Below are positions 11,334 through 21,739 of a DNA stretch of 64,000 nucleotides, in pieces. Source of the stretch: Paracentrotus lividus. Its lineage: Eukaryota > Echinodermata > Echinoidea > Camarodonta > Echinidae. The stretch is taken from contig CALNVZ010002974.1 of the NCBI GenBank assembly GCA_940671915.1, positions 39,829,929-39,893,928 on the forward strand, read 5' to 3'. The notes under the pieces are model-generated. The model was not told the DNA's origin, ran no database searches, and saw nothing but the letters and a program-made list of their open reading frames with translations. A program made the position numbers and the translations under genes. Each line of letters opens with the position of its first letter. Positions within the stretch are counted from its first letter, which is position 1.

Positions 11334-11768
11334 ATTTGAGTGAACGTATAATTTCGCTCGTAGTTTACTTCGAAGGTAACCCTTCTACAACATTCTTATA
11401 TTGTCACGGTCTTTTAACAAAATTGTGCCTTTTGGAAAGTTGAAAAGTTCCTTTAATCTTCTCACAACAGAATTATGACTAATGTTGAGGTAGCGTACCG
11501 GAGCAAGAAACTCGACTTACTTCCGCTGATTCCCTCTCTCACGTACGGCTTAAATTAACCACACTAGTTAAAGGAAAAATCCACCAAATATAAAATTATT
11601 ATTTTATTAAAGATTTTTTATGAGCCATGTACCTTCCAAAGTCATCCAAAAGGTTAATACTTTGAATTATTACACTTTACACTAATGGATCGTCCAGTAT
11701 TTGAGGGGTGTGATGAAGCAACTAAAGAATAACAGATAAATTGACGTAGATTGTGAGATCATCATTAT

Positions 11769-11820
11769 TATTTATCATTTATTTATTTATTTATTTATTT
11801 ATTTATTATTTATTCATTTA
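11769..11820. repeat. (TTTA)n microsatellite
   Basis: A tetranucleotide run of TTTA/ATTT units within an AT-rich intergenic stretch. Confidence 0.85.
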
Positions 11821-13539
11821 AAGGACACTGTTTGTCAGGGACAGGGTAGGTTTGCATGATTGGGGTGGGGACGAATAGAATAATTCTACCCAAGAGATAG
11901 GATACACAGTTCGTATTGTGCAGGAAGTGGAACATTCTCTCCTTTCTTGACTCGGTCATTATCCCCCCCCCCCAGCCCCCTCTCAATCCAGGTGCGAATC
12001 CGGGGGAGATCTGACGGGCTCGGATACCCTTTAAAGCATTCAGAAAAAAAAAATGTCTAAAAATCAGAAATTTGGGGCTTCACCCCCCGCCCCCTCCCCT
12101 CGGGCAAGAAAAAAAAGAAAAGAAAAAGAACAATCATAGATGAATGACCGGACCGAGTGAAGAGTGAACTGACTTACCCCCACCCCATGAATGCTATTGG
12201 AATAATGATGGCATATTTCATTTTTTAATGATTGAACCTTAATTAATTTTCAGTGATGAACCCAATTTCATTTTCGGTTGACCAAACTTTCTGAGCAACG
12301 AGCCTCCGGACCATTGCATGAATTGTTCGTTTTTGCTGCGTACATTTATTGAAAATGAAAATGGATGTAATACAAATGAATACGTTTTACTTCCAAGGAA
12401 GAAACCTAGTGAAAAGCTATCCTGGTTCTAAATGGCTGTTCATGTGTACGTCACACAATTTTTTTTTTTTACCATTTCCAGATAACTACCCCTGAGATAC
12501 GACCCAGGGGCACTGATAATGGACATTAGGTGTGAGAGATCATCCCCATTGAAAACCATTAATCAAATCAAATCAATTTATTGAAATTAAAAAAATATTA
12601 AAAATAAAAATATTGGCCATTTTCGCGCCCCTTCGTTCATTGAGGATTTTTTTTTTTTTTATTAATTTTTTTTAAAAGAAACTATTGAAGCTTTACCCCT
12701 ACAAACGATATATTGTTTAAAAAAAACTTAGGATGTAGGGAATTAAAAAAAAAAATGAGAGAATCAAAACAAGAAAATGAAAAAATTGTAAACATCGAAA
12801 CGCAAATTCTATTTTCTGAGAGGTATCACTTTCAAATGTTCATGGTAGATAGCATTTGGCTTCAAATTAATGACAGCTTTTGTAAGAATGATTTTTTCTT
12901 AATAGTGAGATATCTTTTTAAGCAAAAACTTAGAAATTGACATTTTAGGCCTCAAAGCCATTTGTTCCTCCTATGGAAACAAAGATTTCCTCCCAACTGG
13001 AACGATTTAGGTCTGAAAAATGGCAAATGTTGTGTAACGAGCGTAATCCCTTCCATTTGCTCTAGATCATAATACGGATTAGTTGATCACATATTTTGGA
13101 AGCTGAAAATTCGTGCTTTAAAATATGGCATGTACAACTTTCATTTTCATTTGCAAACTAAGTTTCATTTTCCTACTAAGATTGTTTCATTTAATTTAGC
13201 TATTATATACATTTAGACCTTTTCATATTTCAAAAGTGAAGCCTCATCATTGTTTCTTCGTGACCTATAAACAAACAAAACGTAACAAATACAAGAATGA
13301 CGGTTTATATCAATTTAGATTAACAATAGTCATGGCAGTTGGTCCAATTCTTTGATTGTCTAATGCAACATTGGCTAAACCAGGGCTAGGTGTTAAATTA
13401 TTTCGACATTCGGTCGTAAAGAAGATCATATATTAGCCGTAGGGGTAGGGTTAGGCTGCTCTTTCGGCTACGAAAAACAAATTTCTCCCAATTTTTTATT
13501 TTTATTTTTTTTTTGGGGGGGGTGCTTTTTGCTGTTTTT

Positions 13540-13690
13540 AATTTGGTGCCCCTTACTTATGGATAAATTTGTCGCCCTTACTTTAAGGTCGTTTGGCGCC
13601 CCTCTAACGTCAATTTGGGCCCCCCTTGGGCGCCTACCCGGGGGCCCGGGCCCCGAGCCCCCCCCCCCCAGAATAGGCACATGGTGGGAT
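13540..13690 (+). repeat. GC-rich 'GGCGCC' interspersed repeat, copy 1
   Basis: GGTGCCCC, TGGCGCCCCT and CCCGGGGGCCCGGGCCCC blocks end in CCCCAGAATAGGCACATG. The same order appears inverted at 18424-18545. The palindromic GGGCCC cluster can form a strong hairpin. No coding function is inferred. Confidence 0.7.
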
Positions 13691-14241
13691 GAGACCAAAA
13701 GTGCATTAGTCAAAGAGGGTTTAGAACATTCACATTTTATGCATACTTTTTATACAAAGCAAGGTCGTTCTTGACAACACGAAAGCTTGCCTGAGGCTTG
13801 TCTGACATAGCAACAACTAATGTATGCAAACTGGATTCCATGTATTGTAGTTCATTCTCTTATTACAGGTTGTTTGAATACCTTTACTATGTCGCCAGGA
13901 AAGAAGTAAACTGTTCTAATTCCAGAAAACAACTTCTAAAGCCGTAGTCTCAAATAATCTCAATTGATAAAATTGCATGTTGTACCAACGGCGTAACTGT
14001 GGGAATTCCCACCTGGTATACTGCCAACCATGAAGTAGGTCCTGTACTGCCAACATAGGCTTTACGGGGATTCCCCGAGATCATTTCCAATGACAAGAAT
14101 ACGACCTTTGTCATGTTTGTTTGGAGTACCAACAGTACCAACATGACCAAAACAGCCCTGAATCTGTCAACTGTATAGTTGGGTATGTGTCAATAATTGT
14201 GAAAGGCAAGAAAGAGATCATTCGTTCGTTGGTGTGTAAGA

Positions 14242-15229
14242 ATGGCCGGGGCTGTTGTTGGAGCAATATCGGGTCATTTGGAATGTGCAGTCTGTACTAA
14301 CAGATTTGAGAAAGCGAGATTTCTTGAGTGCTTGCATAGCTTTTGCGAAGGCTGCATTGAGCAACTTATAGATGTTGCAGATGATAACGACTCTCTTGAT
14401 GACGTAAAATGTCCGATATGTCGTTATGGGACTGACTTTGAGACTCAAGGAGCAGATGACCTCAAGCCAAATCTACTTGCCAACAAGATCATTGAGGAGC
14501 TTCAGCGCCATGAGCAGGCTAAATCAAATGGAGAGCTATGTAAGGAACATGGTGCTGCAAATAAATACTTTTGTGAGAAGTGTGGTGTGATAATCTGCAG
14601 TGAATGCGCTCTTTGTAACCATGGAAAACACACATTCTTGATAAAGACTGTAGACGATGCATCGAAAGCAAAGGTGGATGAAATCGTCAAGTTGATGAGT
14701 AAAGCGACTATGTGGCTGGAATCTCGCGAAGAATTCTGTAGCGGCTACGAGGAGAAAAAAGCGCAAGTAAATGAACGACTGGACGGCATCACTGAAGCAA
14801 TTCAGACATCTTATAAGTCTTGCATAGACATGGTGACTGATAAGATTGGTCTTAAGAAAGACAGTATGATGGAAGTGGTGGAATCAAGTCGGAAGGATTT
14901 TGAAGAAGCTGTAGACAGCATCTTGATACCTGCAACGGAAGCTGTTTCAGAAGTATCAGGTGAAATCCGATTTGCTGGGGAACTGTTAGACAGCACCGTG
15001 CCAAAGGAAGTGGTTCTTAAATACAGGGATTGGGCACAGCGCATCGTTCGTACAATGGACCAGCAGATTCCTTCTGAAGCAAACGTGAGACGTCAACTCA
15101 ACAGCGTCGATTCCATACAGTTCCACGAGAGTCAATTGCCTGTCCTTGATGAACCACTGATTGGCTTCATTCGAGCCAAAGTTCCAGAGAAAGCACTTGC
15201 AAAGAACAGAGCACGTAGATCAACATCCG
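14242..15229 (+). CDS. TRIM-like gene exon 1 (RING, B-box, coiled coil)
   Basis: ATG at 14242 is 12 codons before the first RING cysteine region. The donor CCG|GTAAGT at 15230 is close to consensus. The open frame past it to 15327 is intron read-through. Confidence 0.85.
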
Positions 15230-17603
15230 GTAAGTGCTACATCTTAAATAATTCAGGAAGTAAGTTGTTTTGTTTTTCTTTTTTTTTTCTTTTGTCTTTG
15301 TCTTTATTTTTGTTGTGCGACTGGTGATTTAATGTTCTCATGCTTTTAGAATGTTAATGTAAAATCAAGATTGAACAGAATCTCCGATCGTCTTTGAGGG
15401 TGGGTTTATTTTCTCTTTTTTTTTTTCTTTTTTTTTTTTTTTTTACATTATTAAAACATTATTTATAAATGGCCCTTAAAATCAAAATTGTAAGGGACCG
15501 TTTCAGAAACTTTCTCATTTTTAGTCTTCAACTTTAAAGGTCAACCACCGGTGGTTCAGTTTCATGTTCAGTGGTTTGGTACCTTCTTTGTAGACATTTC
15601 TTTATAAAATATCGCAAAGGGACATTTTGGATCCGCCCCGTTTGGTTCCTTGTATTATACGCATTCAGCAGTCAAATCAAGCCATCGATGTTAACGTTCG
15701 TTATTAGTTTGCCTATTCAATTAATTTTATTGATCGTATGTGAATTTGACAACAAAATACGGATATGATTTGAGTAAGGTTTCTCTTCCGATGTCAACAA
15801 GTTGGCTTTCCGTGTACAGACTGATCGAGTGAGTCAGGAAAAAAAAAGTCCCACGGTTTTCAAGTTGCCTTGCTCGACTTTAAACATTTAATCATAGCTA
15901 TAATGAAATATATTGGTAGAGTCATCCTCCCAGCATATGCTGATAGTCTGGAACCCTTTTCATTTAGATATTTGCATGCATGACTGAAAAACAGACAATC
16001 TCTAGAAGACGGTAAAATCTTTCAATTAGTGGTCGGGTCAAGAATAAAACAAAATTATATGCACGCAGAAAGACACACCGACACCTGGACACCATCACAC
16101 ACTCACTTAAAGACACACACACACACACACACCCTCTCCCGCACCCAAACACACACACCCAAACACACACACACACACACACACACACTCATACAAGTGA
16201 TTATGCTTCTTTTCACCATGATCATTGCCATTTTTTAAAGTGGTAGTCCAAATATGTATGTCCGTGTGTGTGTGTGTGTGTGTGTGTAAGGGTGGATGTG
16301 CGTGCCTTCCTGAGAGTATATGCGTATTTTTTTTGTGTTTTTGTGGTGTGTGTGTGTGTTTGTGTGTGTGTTTGTATCTTGTTCTGTGTGCAAATGAGCT
16401 ACAAACTCTTTCAAAATTTAGGAATTTGTTTTAAATTTTACCTAGCCACTTGGCCCAAGTGAGATTTTGCAGTCTTTTAAAGATTGTCCGTGTTATTCAG
16501 TCACGCATGCGATGATCCAAATGAAAAGGATACAAGAGAGATAACTCTACCAATATATATCATAACAACCACGATTTAATGTTCATACTTAAAAAAACAA
16601 GACAATTTCAAAATTAGCCTGGTCTAATCCATCCTTGGTCCAAATGTTTTTCTGCTTAATTTCATTCGTATGCAGATCGAGCTTCGATCGAACACAACGG
16701 CAGTTAAGATTTATTTATTGTATATATTGCTATTGATAATGATATTTGTATATATCTCCCCATCTCTCTCTCTCTCTTTTTTTTCCCTTTTTGGTAGGCA
16801 AGAATTTGGATCTGCAACGCCCTACCCGAAGACTTGTCCTCACTGAGCGCGTTCAGTTATCTGGCCGAGTAACGACCATGACGCCCTACAAAAGTGACAG
16901 CATTCTGGTCCGCTATCGAGATGGCCATATGGAGGTCGTGCATCCAAATGGTAACAGTGGAAAAATCCGCGGATCGAACATCTCCGCAAGGGACATGGCT
17001 GCGCTATCAGATGGTAGGTTCGTCACTTTGACGAAAAAGAACAAGGTGAAGATGTACGGCAGAGGCGGTGATATTCAGCAGATCCATTTTGCGCCTAAGG
17101 AAAAAGACGAAAGCGCAGATGCCATCACTACAGATGACGAAGACAACATATTGCTGCTCTACTCAAGAGTTGGACATGTTGAGAGGTTTTCTCCTGAAGG
17201 TGGTGGCCCTACTGAAACCATTCATATCACGTCCGTCAAAATCAAAGATCCTTTGAAGATGAATTCGACATCGTTTGGCGAGATCGTGGTCATGATGGTT
17301 GACGAACTCATGGTGTTCAGCTCTGATGGCTGTCTCTGTCGAAGGGTACCTCTTCGGGTCGCGGACAGAGTCTCCTGCGACGAAGAAGGCAACATGTGGA
17401 TGATATCTCACCAGGACATCCAAGGTACCAACAGAACTTTCCTTGAGATGTATAGTGAGAGTGGTTACCGGATTGCAGATACGTACCTACCGCAAGACCC
17501 AGCGACTCCAGGGTTCGAGCCATGGGGCATTGCCGTATCAAAGAGATGTTACGCGGCTCTCATATCACCATACGAAGTCGGTTGGATTATTTACGCGATG
17601 TAG
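14242..17603 (+). CDS. TRIM-like RING/B-box protein with divergent propeller-like C-terminus
   Basis: Two exons, 14242-15229 and 16798-17603, joined in phase 1 (G|GC), give 597 residues. The RING finger at residues 15-60 has the full C3HC4 set (C15, C18, C30, H32, C35, C38, C57, C60), predicting E3 ubiquitin ligase activity. B-box 2 follows at 100-130 (C100, H103, C111, C114, C119, C122, H127, H130). A helical, probably coiled-coil region runs from about 140 to 300. The second exon encodes about 270 residues of short beta-rich repeats (SDGRFVTL, SPEGGGPTETI, SSDGCLCRRVPL, CDEEGNMWMI) resembling a degenerate NHL/six-bladed propeller rather than B30.2. Similar to TRIM2/3/56-type proteins, a family expanded in marine invertebrates, often with innate-immune or developmental roles. 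Substrate unknown; orthology not assigned. Confidence 0.85.
15230..16797 (+). other. TRIM-like gene intron
   Basis: 1,568 bases with a T-rich tract at 15411-15444 and copy 1 of the CA/TG-armed foldback at about 15850-16615. It ends with a CT-rich tract and TTTTTGGTAG acceptor. Confidence 0.8.
15850..16615. mobile_element. CA/TG-armed foldback element, copy 1
   Basis: The left segment (AAACATTTAATC..., TTGGTAGAGTCATCCTCC, GCATGCATGACTGAAAAACA, ACAATCTCTAGAAGAC) pairs with the inverted right segment at about 16455-16615. Between them lie a (CA)n-rich arm (16080-16190) and a (TG)n-rich arm (16262-16380) that are also complementary, so the whole element can fold. A second copy lies at 18890-19690. 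Confidence 0.8.
16798..17603 (+). CDS. TRIM-like gene exon 2 (propeller-like region)
   Basis: Acceptor TTGGTAG at 16791-16797. The frame GKNLDLQRPTRRLVL continues to TAG at 17601-17603. Entry phase 1 matches exon 1. Confidence 0.85.
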
Positions 17604-17771
17604 TAGACCTATACTAGCATCCAAATAGCATCCAAAGGCCATCCAAATTTGAAGTTGTGCTTCAGATTTATATTTGTTTTCGACATTCGCTGTAAATGGA
17701 AGGCAATATGAAGCAACGACTTTCTTTGATTTAGAAATTATTTTAATCCTCCAGAAAAGGTGATTTTTTTA

Positions 17772-17777
17772 AATAAA
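17772..17777 (+). terminator. candidate polyadenylation signal of the TRIM-like gene
   Basis: AATAAA about 170 bases after the stop codon, followed by a GT-rich stretch (GTCTGGGTTGTTTG) typical of a downstream element. Confidence 0.55.
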
Positions 17778-18423
17778 GTCTGGGTTGTTTGCCAAATTAA
17801 TTGGTGTGAGGTAGGCTAACAGCAGAGCAAGAATGTTAAGGGAAGCTGACTACAATATGAAGCAAAATTTAAATCATGCGAGCCGAAAGCATTTTGATGT
17901 ATATAAAAAAAAAAACATTTTAAGCCCTATATATGCCCTGTTGTGAACTTGATATCCTATCGGGCCTACCAACTAAACTTAAGATTCCTGTTTGCACCCC
18001 CTGAAACCCTTATTTCAAATCAAGATAACCAAATTATACGATCACAAAAAACATTTAGTTTTAAGCCTTTAAAAATGTATTCGTTTCAAAACAGAGTTTT
18101 CATTTCTGCAAAATAATACAAGACTATACATTACCATTATTGTCATTTGCATTTTTTTTTTTTTGCGGTACTATTCCACATTTCATGGTAGCCCTTTTAT
18201 GTTAGCCATTATTTCATTATTAAAAATGTAGTTTGGACGTGAATTTCTCTATTCCATGATAACGAGTATCGAGGATTTCATGACAATTGGTCCTCGATAA
18301 ATTACATACATTAATTTAATGACTAACTTGAACCCTAATTTTACTATTATCCTATCCTGAACCTAACTATAAACCTAATTTAGAATCGTACATATATTTA
18401 GCATTAATGAACAATAATGTACA

Positions 18424-18545
18424 ATGATCATGCGCGTATTCTGGGGGAGGGGGCTTTACGGGCCCGGGCCCCCCGGGTGGGCGCCAAAATGACCTCAGAA
18501 TGACCTCAAAGGGGCGCCAAATTGACCTTAGGGGGTGCCGAATCG
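18424..18545 (-). repeat. GC-rich 'GGCGCC' interspersed repeat, copy 2
   Basis: Reads, on the minus strand, TTGGCGCCCCTTTGAGGTCA, then GGCGCCCACCCGGGGGGCCC and CCCCAGAATACGCGCATG: the same block order as 13540-13690. Confidence 0.7.
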
Positions 18546-18659
18546 AGCAAAATGTAAAAACAAACAAACAAAAAGAAACGGAAATATATACATGATCTGA
18601 GGCGATTCACATCTTAAACCTACCCCTATAGCTGATACATGACCTTATGATTGGCCGAA

Positions 18660-18750
18660 GGCCGAAAAAAATTTCAAAACACCCTTGGGGCGCCAAAATC
18701 AAAATCACATCGGGCCCCCGGGGTGCAAAATCTTGGATACGCGCCTGATG
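18660..18750 (+). repeat. GC-rich 'GGCGCC' interspersed repeat, partial copy 3
   Basis: Contains GGGGCGCCAAAATCAAAATC, CGGGCCCCCGGGG and GATACGCGCCTG, echoing the copy 120 bases upstream. Confidence 0.55.
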
Positions 18751-18889
18751 ATGATGTAAAAAAAATAATTTGAAACTAAGAGTTTTTTGCAAAACTTCCA
18801 GTTATATTAGGCTATTATGACAGTATGATAAGTGAACTGCCCGATGGAATAGGTCAGGCCAAATAGTAATGTTTTATTTTAGTTTGGGC

Positions 18890-19188
18890 CTAACCATATT
18901 TTACTTTCAAATGTCCCATCATTTTAGAGTTGTCTTTAATATAAAAAGGATAAACATTTAATCATGGGTTTATGATATGTCTTGGTAGAGCCTCCTAGCA
19001 TCTGTTTGTACAAAATTTCATTTGGATCTTTGCACGCATGACTAAATTACAGACAATCTTCAGAAGACAGCCAAATCTCACTCACAAGTGGCTGGGTTAA
19101 GAATAAACAAACTGAGAATGTAGGCCTATTACTTATGTTCACGCACAAAGACACTCACACATACCCTCATTTACACACACACAAATAT

Positions 19189-19221
<33 letters not shown>

Positions 19222-19690
19222 CACACACACACACACACTCACACTCACACACCCATCCAACCTCACACTATTCATAATAAAGCATTTCACTTTTTTAATT
19301 TAGCATTGATGTTTTGTTTAGCAAGACCATTAATGAATGTTTGGGGTTGTATGTGGATGTGTATGTGTATAATGAGGGAGTGTGTGCGTGTGTGTGTGCG
19401 TGTGTGTGTGTGTGTGTGTTTGAGTGTATGTGTGTTTGTGGTGAGAGGGTGTGTGTATGTGTCTACACACATGCTTTCTCTTCATCAAACCACTCTTTAC
19501 AATTGAGATTTTGCAGTCTTCTCGAGATTGTCTGTTACTCAGTCATGCGTGCAAAGATCCGAATGAAAAGGGTACGAACAAATGCTGGGAGGATGACTCT
19601 ACCAAGTCATATCATGAAACCCATGAGTAAATGTTCATGCTTCAAACAAGATACCTTCAAAATGATGGGACATTATTTTTTATTCGCTCT
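18890..19690. mobile_element. CA/TG-armed foldback element, copy 2
   Basis: Outer arms share AAATGTCCCATCATTTT, AACATTTAATCATGGGTTT, TTTGCACGCATGACTAAAT and ACAGACAATCTTCAGAAGAC with the inverted right side (19505-19680). Inner (CA)n and (TG)n arms flank a short unique centre at about 19262-19345. Same architecture and arm sequence as 15850-16615. Confidence 0.8.
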
Positions 19691-20176
19691 ATATATCAAG
19701 AGATGTATAGTTTAGTGTTTCATAATTACTCTTACTACCATATAAATGCACTTTGCTGTAGTTAAGATTTTTTCCTAAATTATAAAGGAAATGTAGTGAA
19801 CCATAATATGATGATTTCTGCAATTATGCTGATTTTAATTTTATACATATTATACGTGATAACGATTTCTTTTTAAACCATGATTGTTAGAAACATTGTT
19901 TGAATCAACATATGCAATTAAATGGAATCAATAAAAATTGTATTGTAATTGAATTGGATTTCTTTAAAATTATTTGCTGAAAAGATGGATTTTTTTATTT
20001 GCCCAACCCTAGTATTAGACCATAAAAACACATTCCACCAAAGCCGTTACTTTGCATTATGCTTTTAAATGCTTTTGAAGGATAGAAAGTAAAGTAAAAC
20101 ATATATCATGTATGTATATAAAAAAAAATTAACTCTTATTTAACTTGTCATATCAACCACTTATGTTCGATCTTTG

Positions 20177-20534
20177 CTGTATCCTTGCTTGTCTAATCTT
20201 CGTGTACTCTCTCATCCGGCCCCCATATTTTTCCTTTCACTCTCTATCACACACACACCCTCACACACACCGTTACGCACCCGCATAACCACACTCAAAC
20301 ACACACACACCCGCACGTACCCTCACACCATGCCCCTCACACACACACACATACCCCCCCACACACACACACACACACACACTGTATCCTTGCTTGTCTA
20401 ATCTTCGTGTACTCTCTCATCCGGCCTCCATATCTTTCCCCTCACTCTCTATCACACACACACACACACCCTCACGCACCCGCACAACCACACTCAAAAA
20501 CCCGCACGCACATACACACACCCTCACACCATGC

Positions 20535-20572
<38 letters not shown>

Positions 20573-20690
20573 ATCACGCACACACACAACTACACTCAAA
20601 CACACACACACGGAAACGCACTCACCCTCATACCATGCCTCTTTTTCTGTCACACACACGCCTCACACACACACACACAGACTCAATAAC
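20177..20690. repeat. tandem CA-rich duplication
   Basis: CTGTATCCTTGCTTGTCTAA and the following CTCTCTCATCCGGCC segment occur at 20177 and again 205 bases later at 20382, each followed by CA-rich sequence ending near CACCATGCC. A third, partial CA-rich unit follows. The Thr/His/Ser frames here are repeat artefacts. Confidence 0.8.
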
Positions 20691-20820
20691 TTAATGGAAT
20701 CAACTTTAGATAATGCTCATTACTGAATTTGATTGAAAACACAACTTTGCCATTCATATTTTAAACTAGTGAACACCTTAATAATTAAGCTAAACAATGC
20801 AATCATTGTATTGATCTGAC

Positions 20821-20838
20821 TATTGTGACGTCACAATA
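20821..20838. promoter_or_regulatory. perfect 18 bp palindrome containing a CRE octamer
   Basis: TATTGTGACGTCACAATA is fully self-complementary and centred on TGACGTCA, the consensus site for CREB/ATF bZIP dimers. It is 0.6 kb upstream of the MS4A-like first coding exon, so a promoter role is possible. It may instead be transposon-borne like similar octamers in this window. Confidence 0.4.
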
Positions 20839-21442
20839 TTCATCCACGACCACCTGTTCTGTTTCGTGGGTGTTTCCCACACAAACTGGGGTCACCAATT
20901 TGTGTTTCAGTATAGTGTCGTAAATACACAAACATCATACTCTGGAAAATTTTGGAAGGAATTATTTTATAAGGTAACGTCATTGTTTATAGTTATATAC
21001 ATCAATTTCATTGGTCTCTCAAATTCAAACTCATTCAAGATTTTGTCGAAACAAGGTGTGTCAAAGTGGGTTGTAATCCAAAATTTTTAATATAAGTAAA
21101 GCATGTATAGCGGACTCGTTATATTACTGAGAATCACTAGCACGATGCACGTTTATTACAAAAATGCATAATTTCAGCTAGGATATGATATGACTTAAAC
21201 GAAAATTTATATATGAAAATAATTTTGTTTTGAATTAAACAAATTATTTATTATGAAAACCGATCGTGTATGCTTTTCGTAAGGCATTTGGACAATATAC
21301 CTATGGTAAGGTAAGCATTCGCTGTAGCTGCTTGCAAAGTTGTAGCTCTCATTACACAATAAAATTATAAAACTAATTTTACAACTATGGGAATTATTGT
21401 TTATTCTTCGGCGATACGTTCTCCTTTTAAACGTATTGGTAG

Positions 21443-21739
21443 ATGCTCACGGGAAGGAATATTCCGATTTCAGCCGACGAGGCATCACTCAACAATGACA
21501 TGATGACCATCATCGCCAACGACTCCTCGAAGTTTGTCATCTATAACATGGACAAGCCGTCCAAGAATAGGTGCTGTTCCTGTCCAAGGGTGTTCCTAGA
21601 GTACAGTCGGATGTCTGGGCGGTTGACAGGTTCTCTGCAGCTTCTGTGGAGTATGGGAATCATCACATTGAGCTGTGTGATGCTGATCCTTCATGACGCC
21701 ACTCAAGCCTTCTGCGTGAATTTATCCATTGGTGTTCTA
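21443..21739 (+). CDS. MS4A-like exon 1
   Basis: 99 codons from ATG 21443 to donor CTA|GTAAGT. Encodes the cytosolic N-terminus, membrane segment 1 and the start of segment 2. Confidence 0.75.

Larger units (their letters stand above)
8537..14241. other. intergenic region between PH-PDZ and TRIM genes
   Basis: The two flanking genes diverge, so both promoters should lie here, but no TATA or initiator can be assigned. The recognisable contents are the foldback elements listed separately, a (TTTA)n tract at 11769-11820, poly-A/T tracts, and a GC-rich repeat at 13540-13690. The small frames in the interval look like chance. Confidence 0.6.
17604..21442. other. intergenic region between TRIM-like and MS4A-like genes
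   Basis: After the 3' UTR this holds GC-rich repeats (18424-18750), a foldback element (18890-19690), tandem CA-rich duplications (20177-20690) and a perfect palindrome around a CRE octamer (20821-20838). No gene was recognised. Confidence 0.6.

Noticed and set aside
19135-19715. Cys/Val-rich 'MCVCVCV' style frames
   Set aside because: Translations of TG dinucleotide repeats in the foldback element; no gene.
20174-20726. Thr/His/Ser-rich frames of 75-110 codons
   Set aside because: Produced by CA dinucleotide tracts that stay open in several frames; no ordinary codon use.
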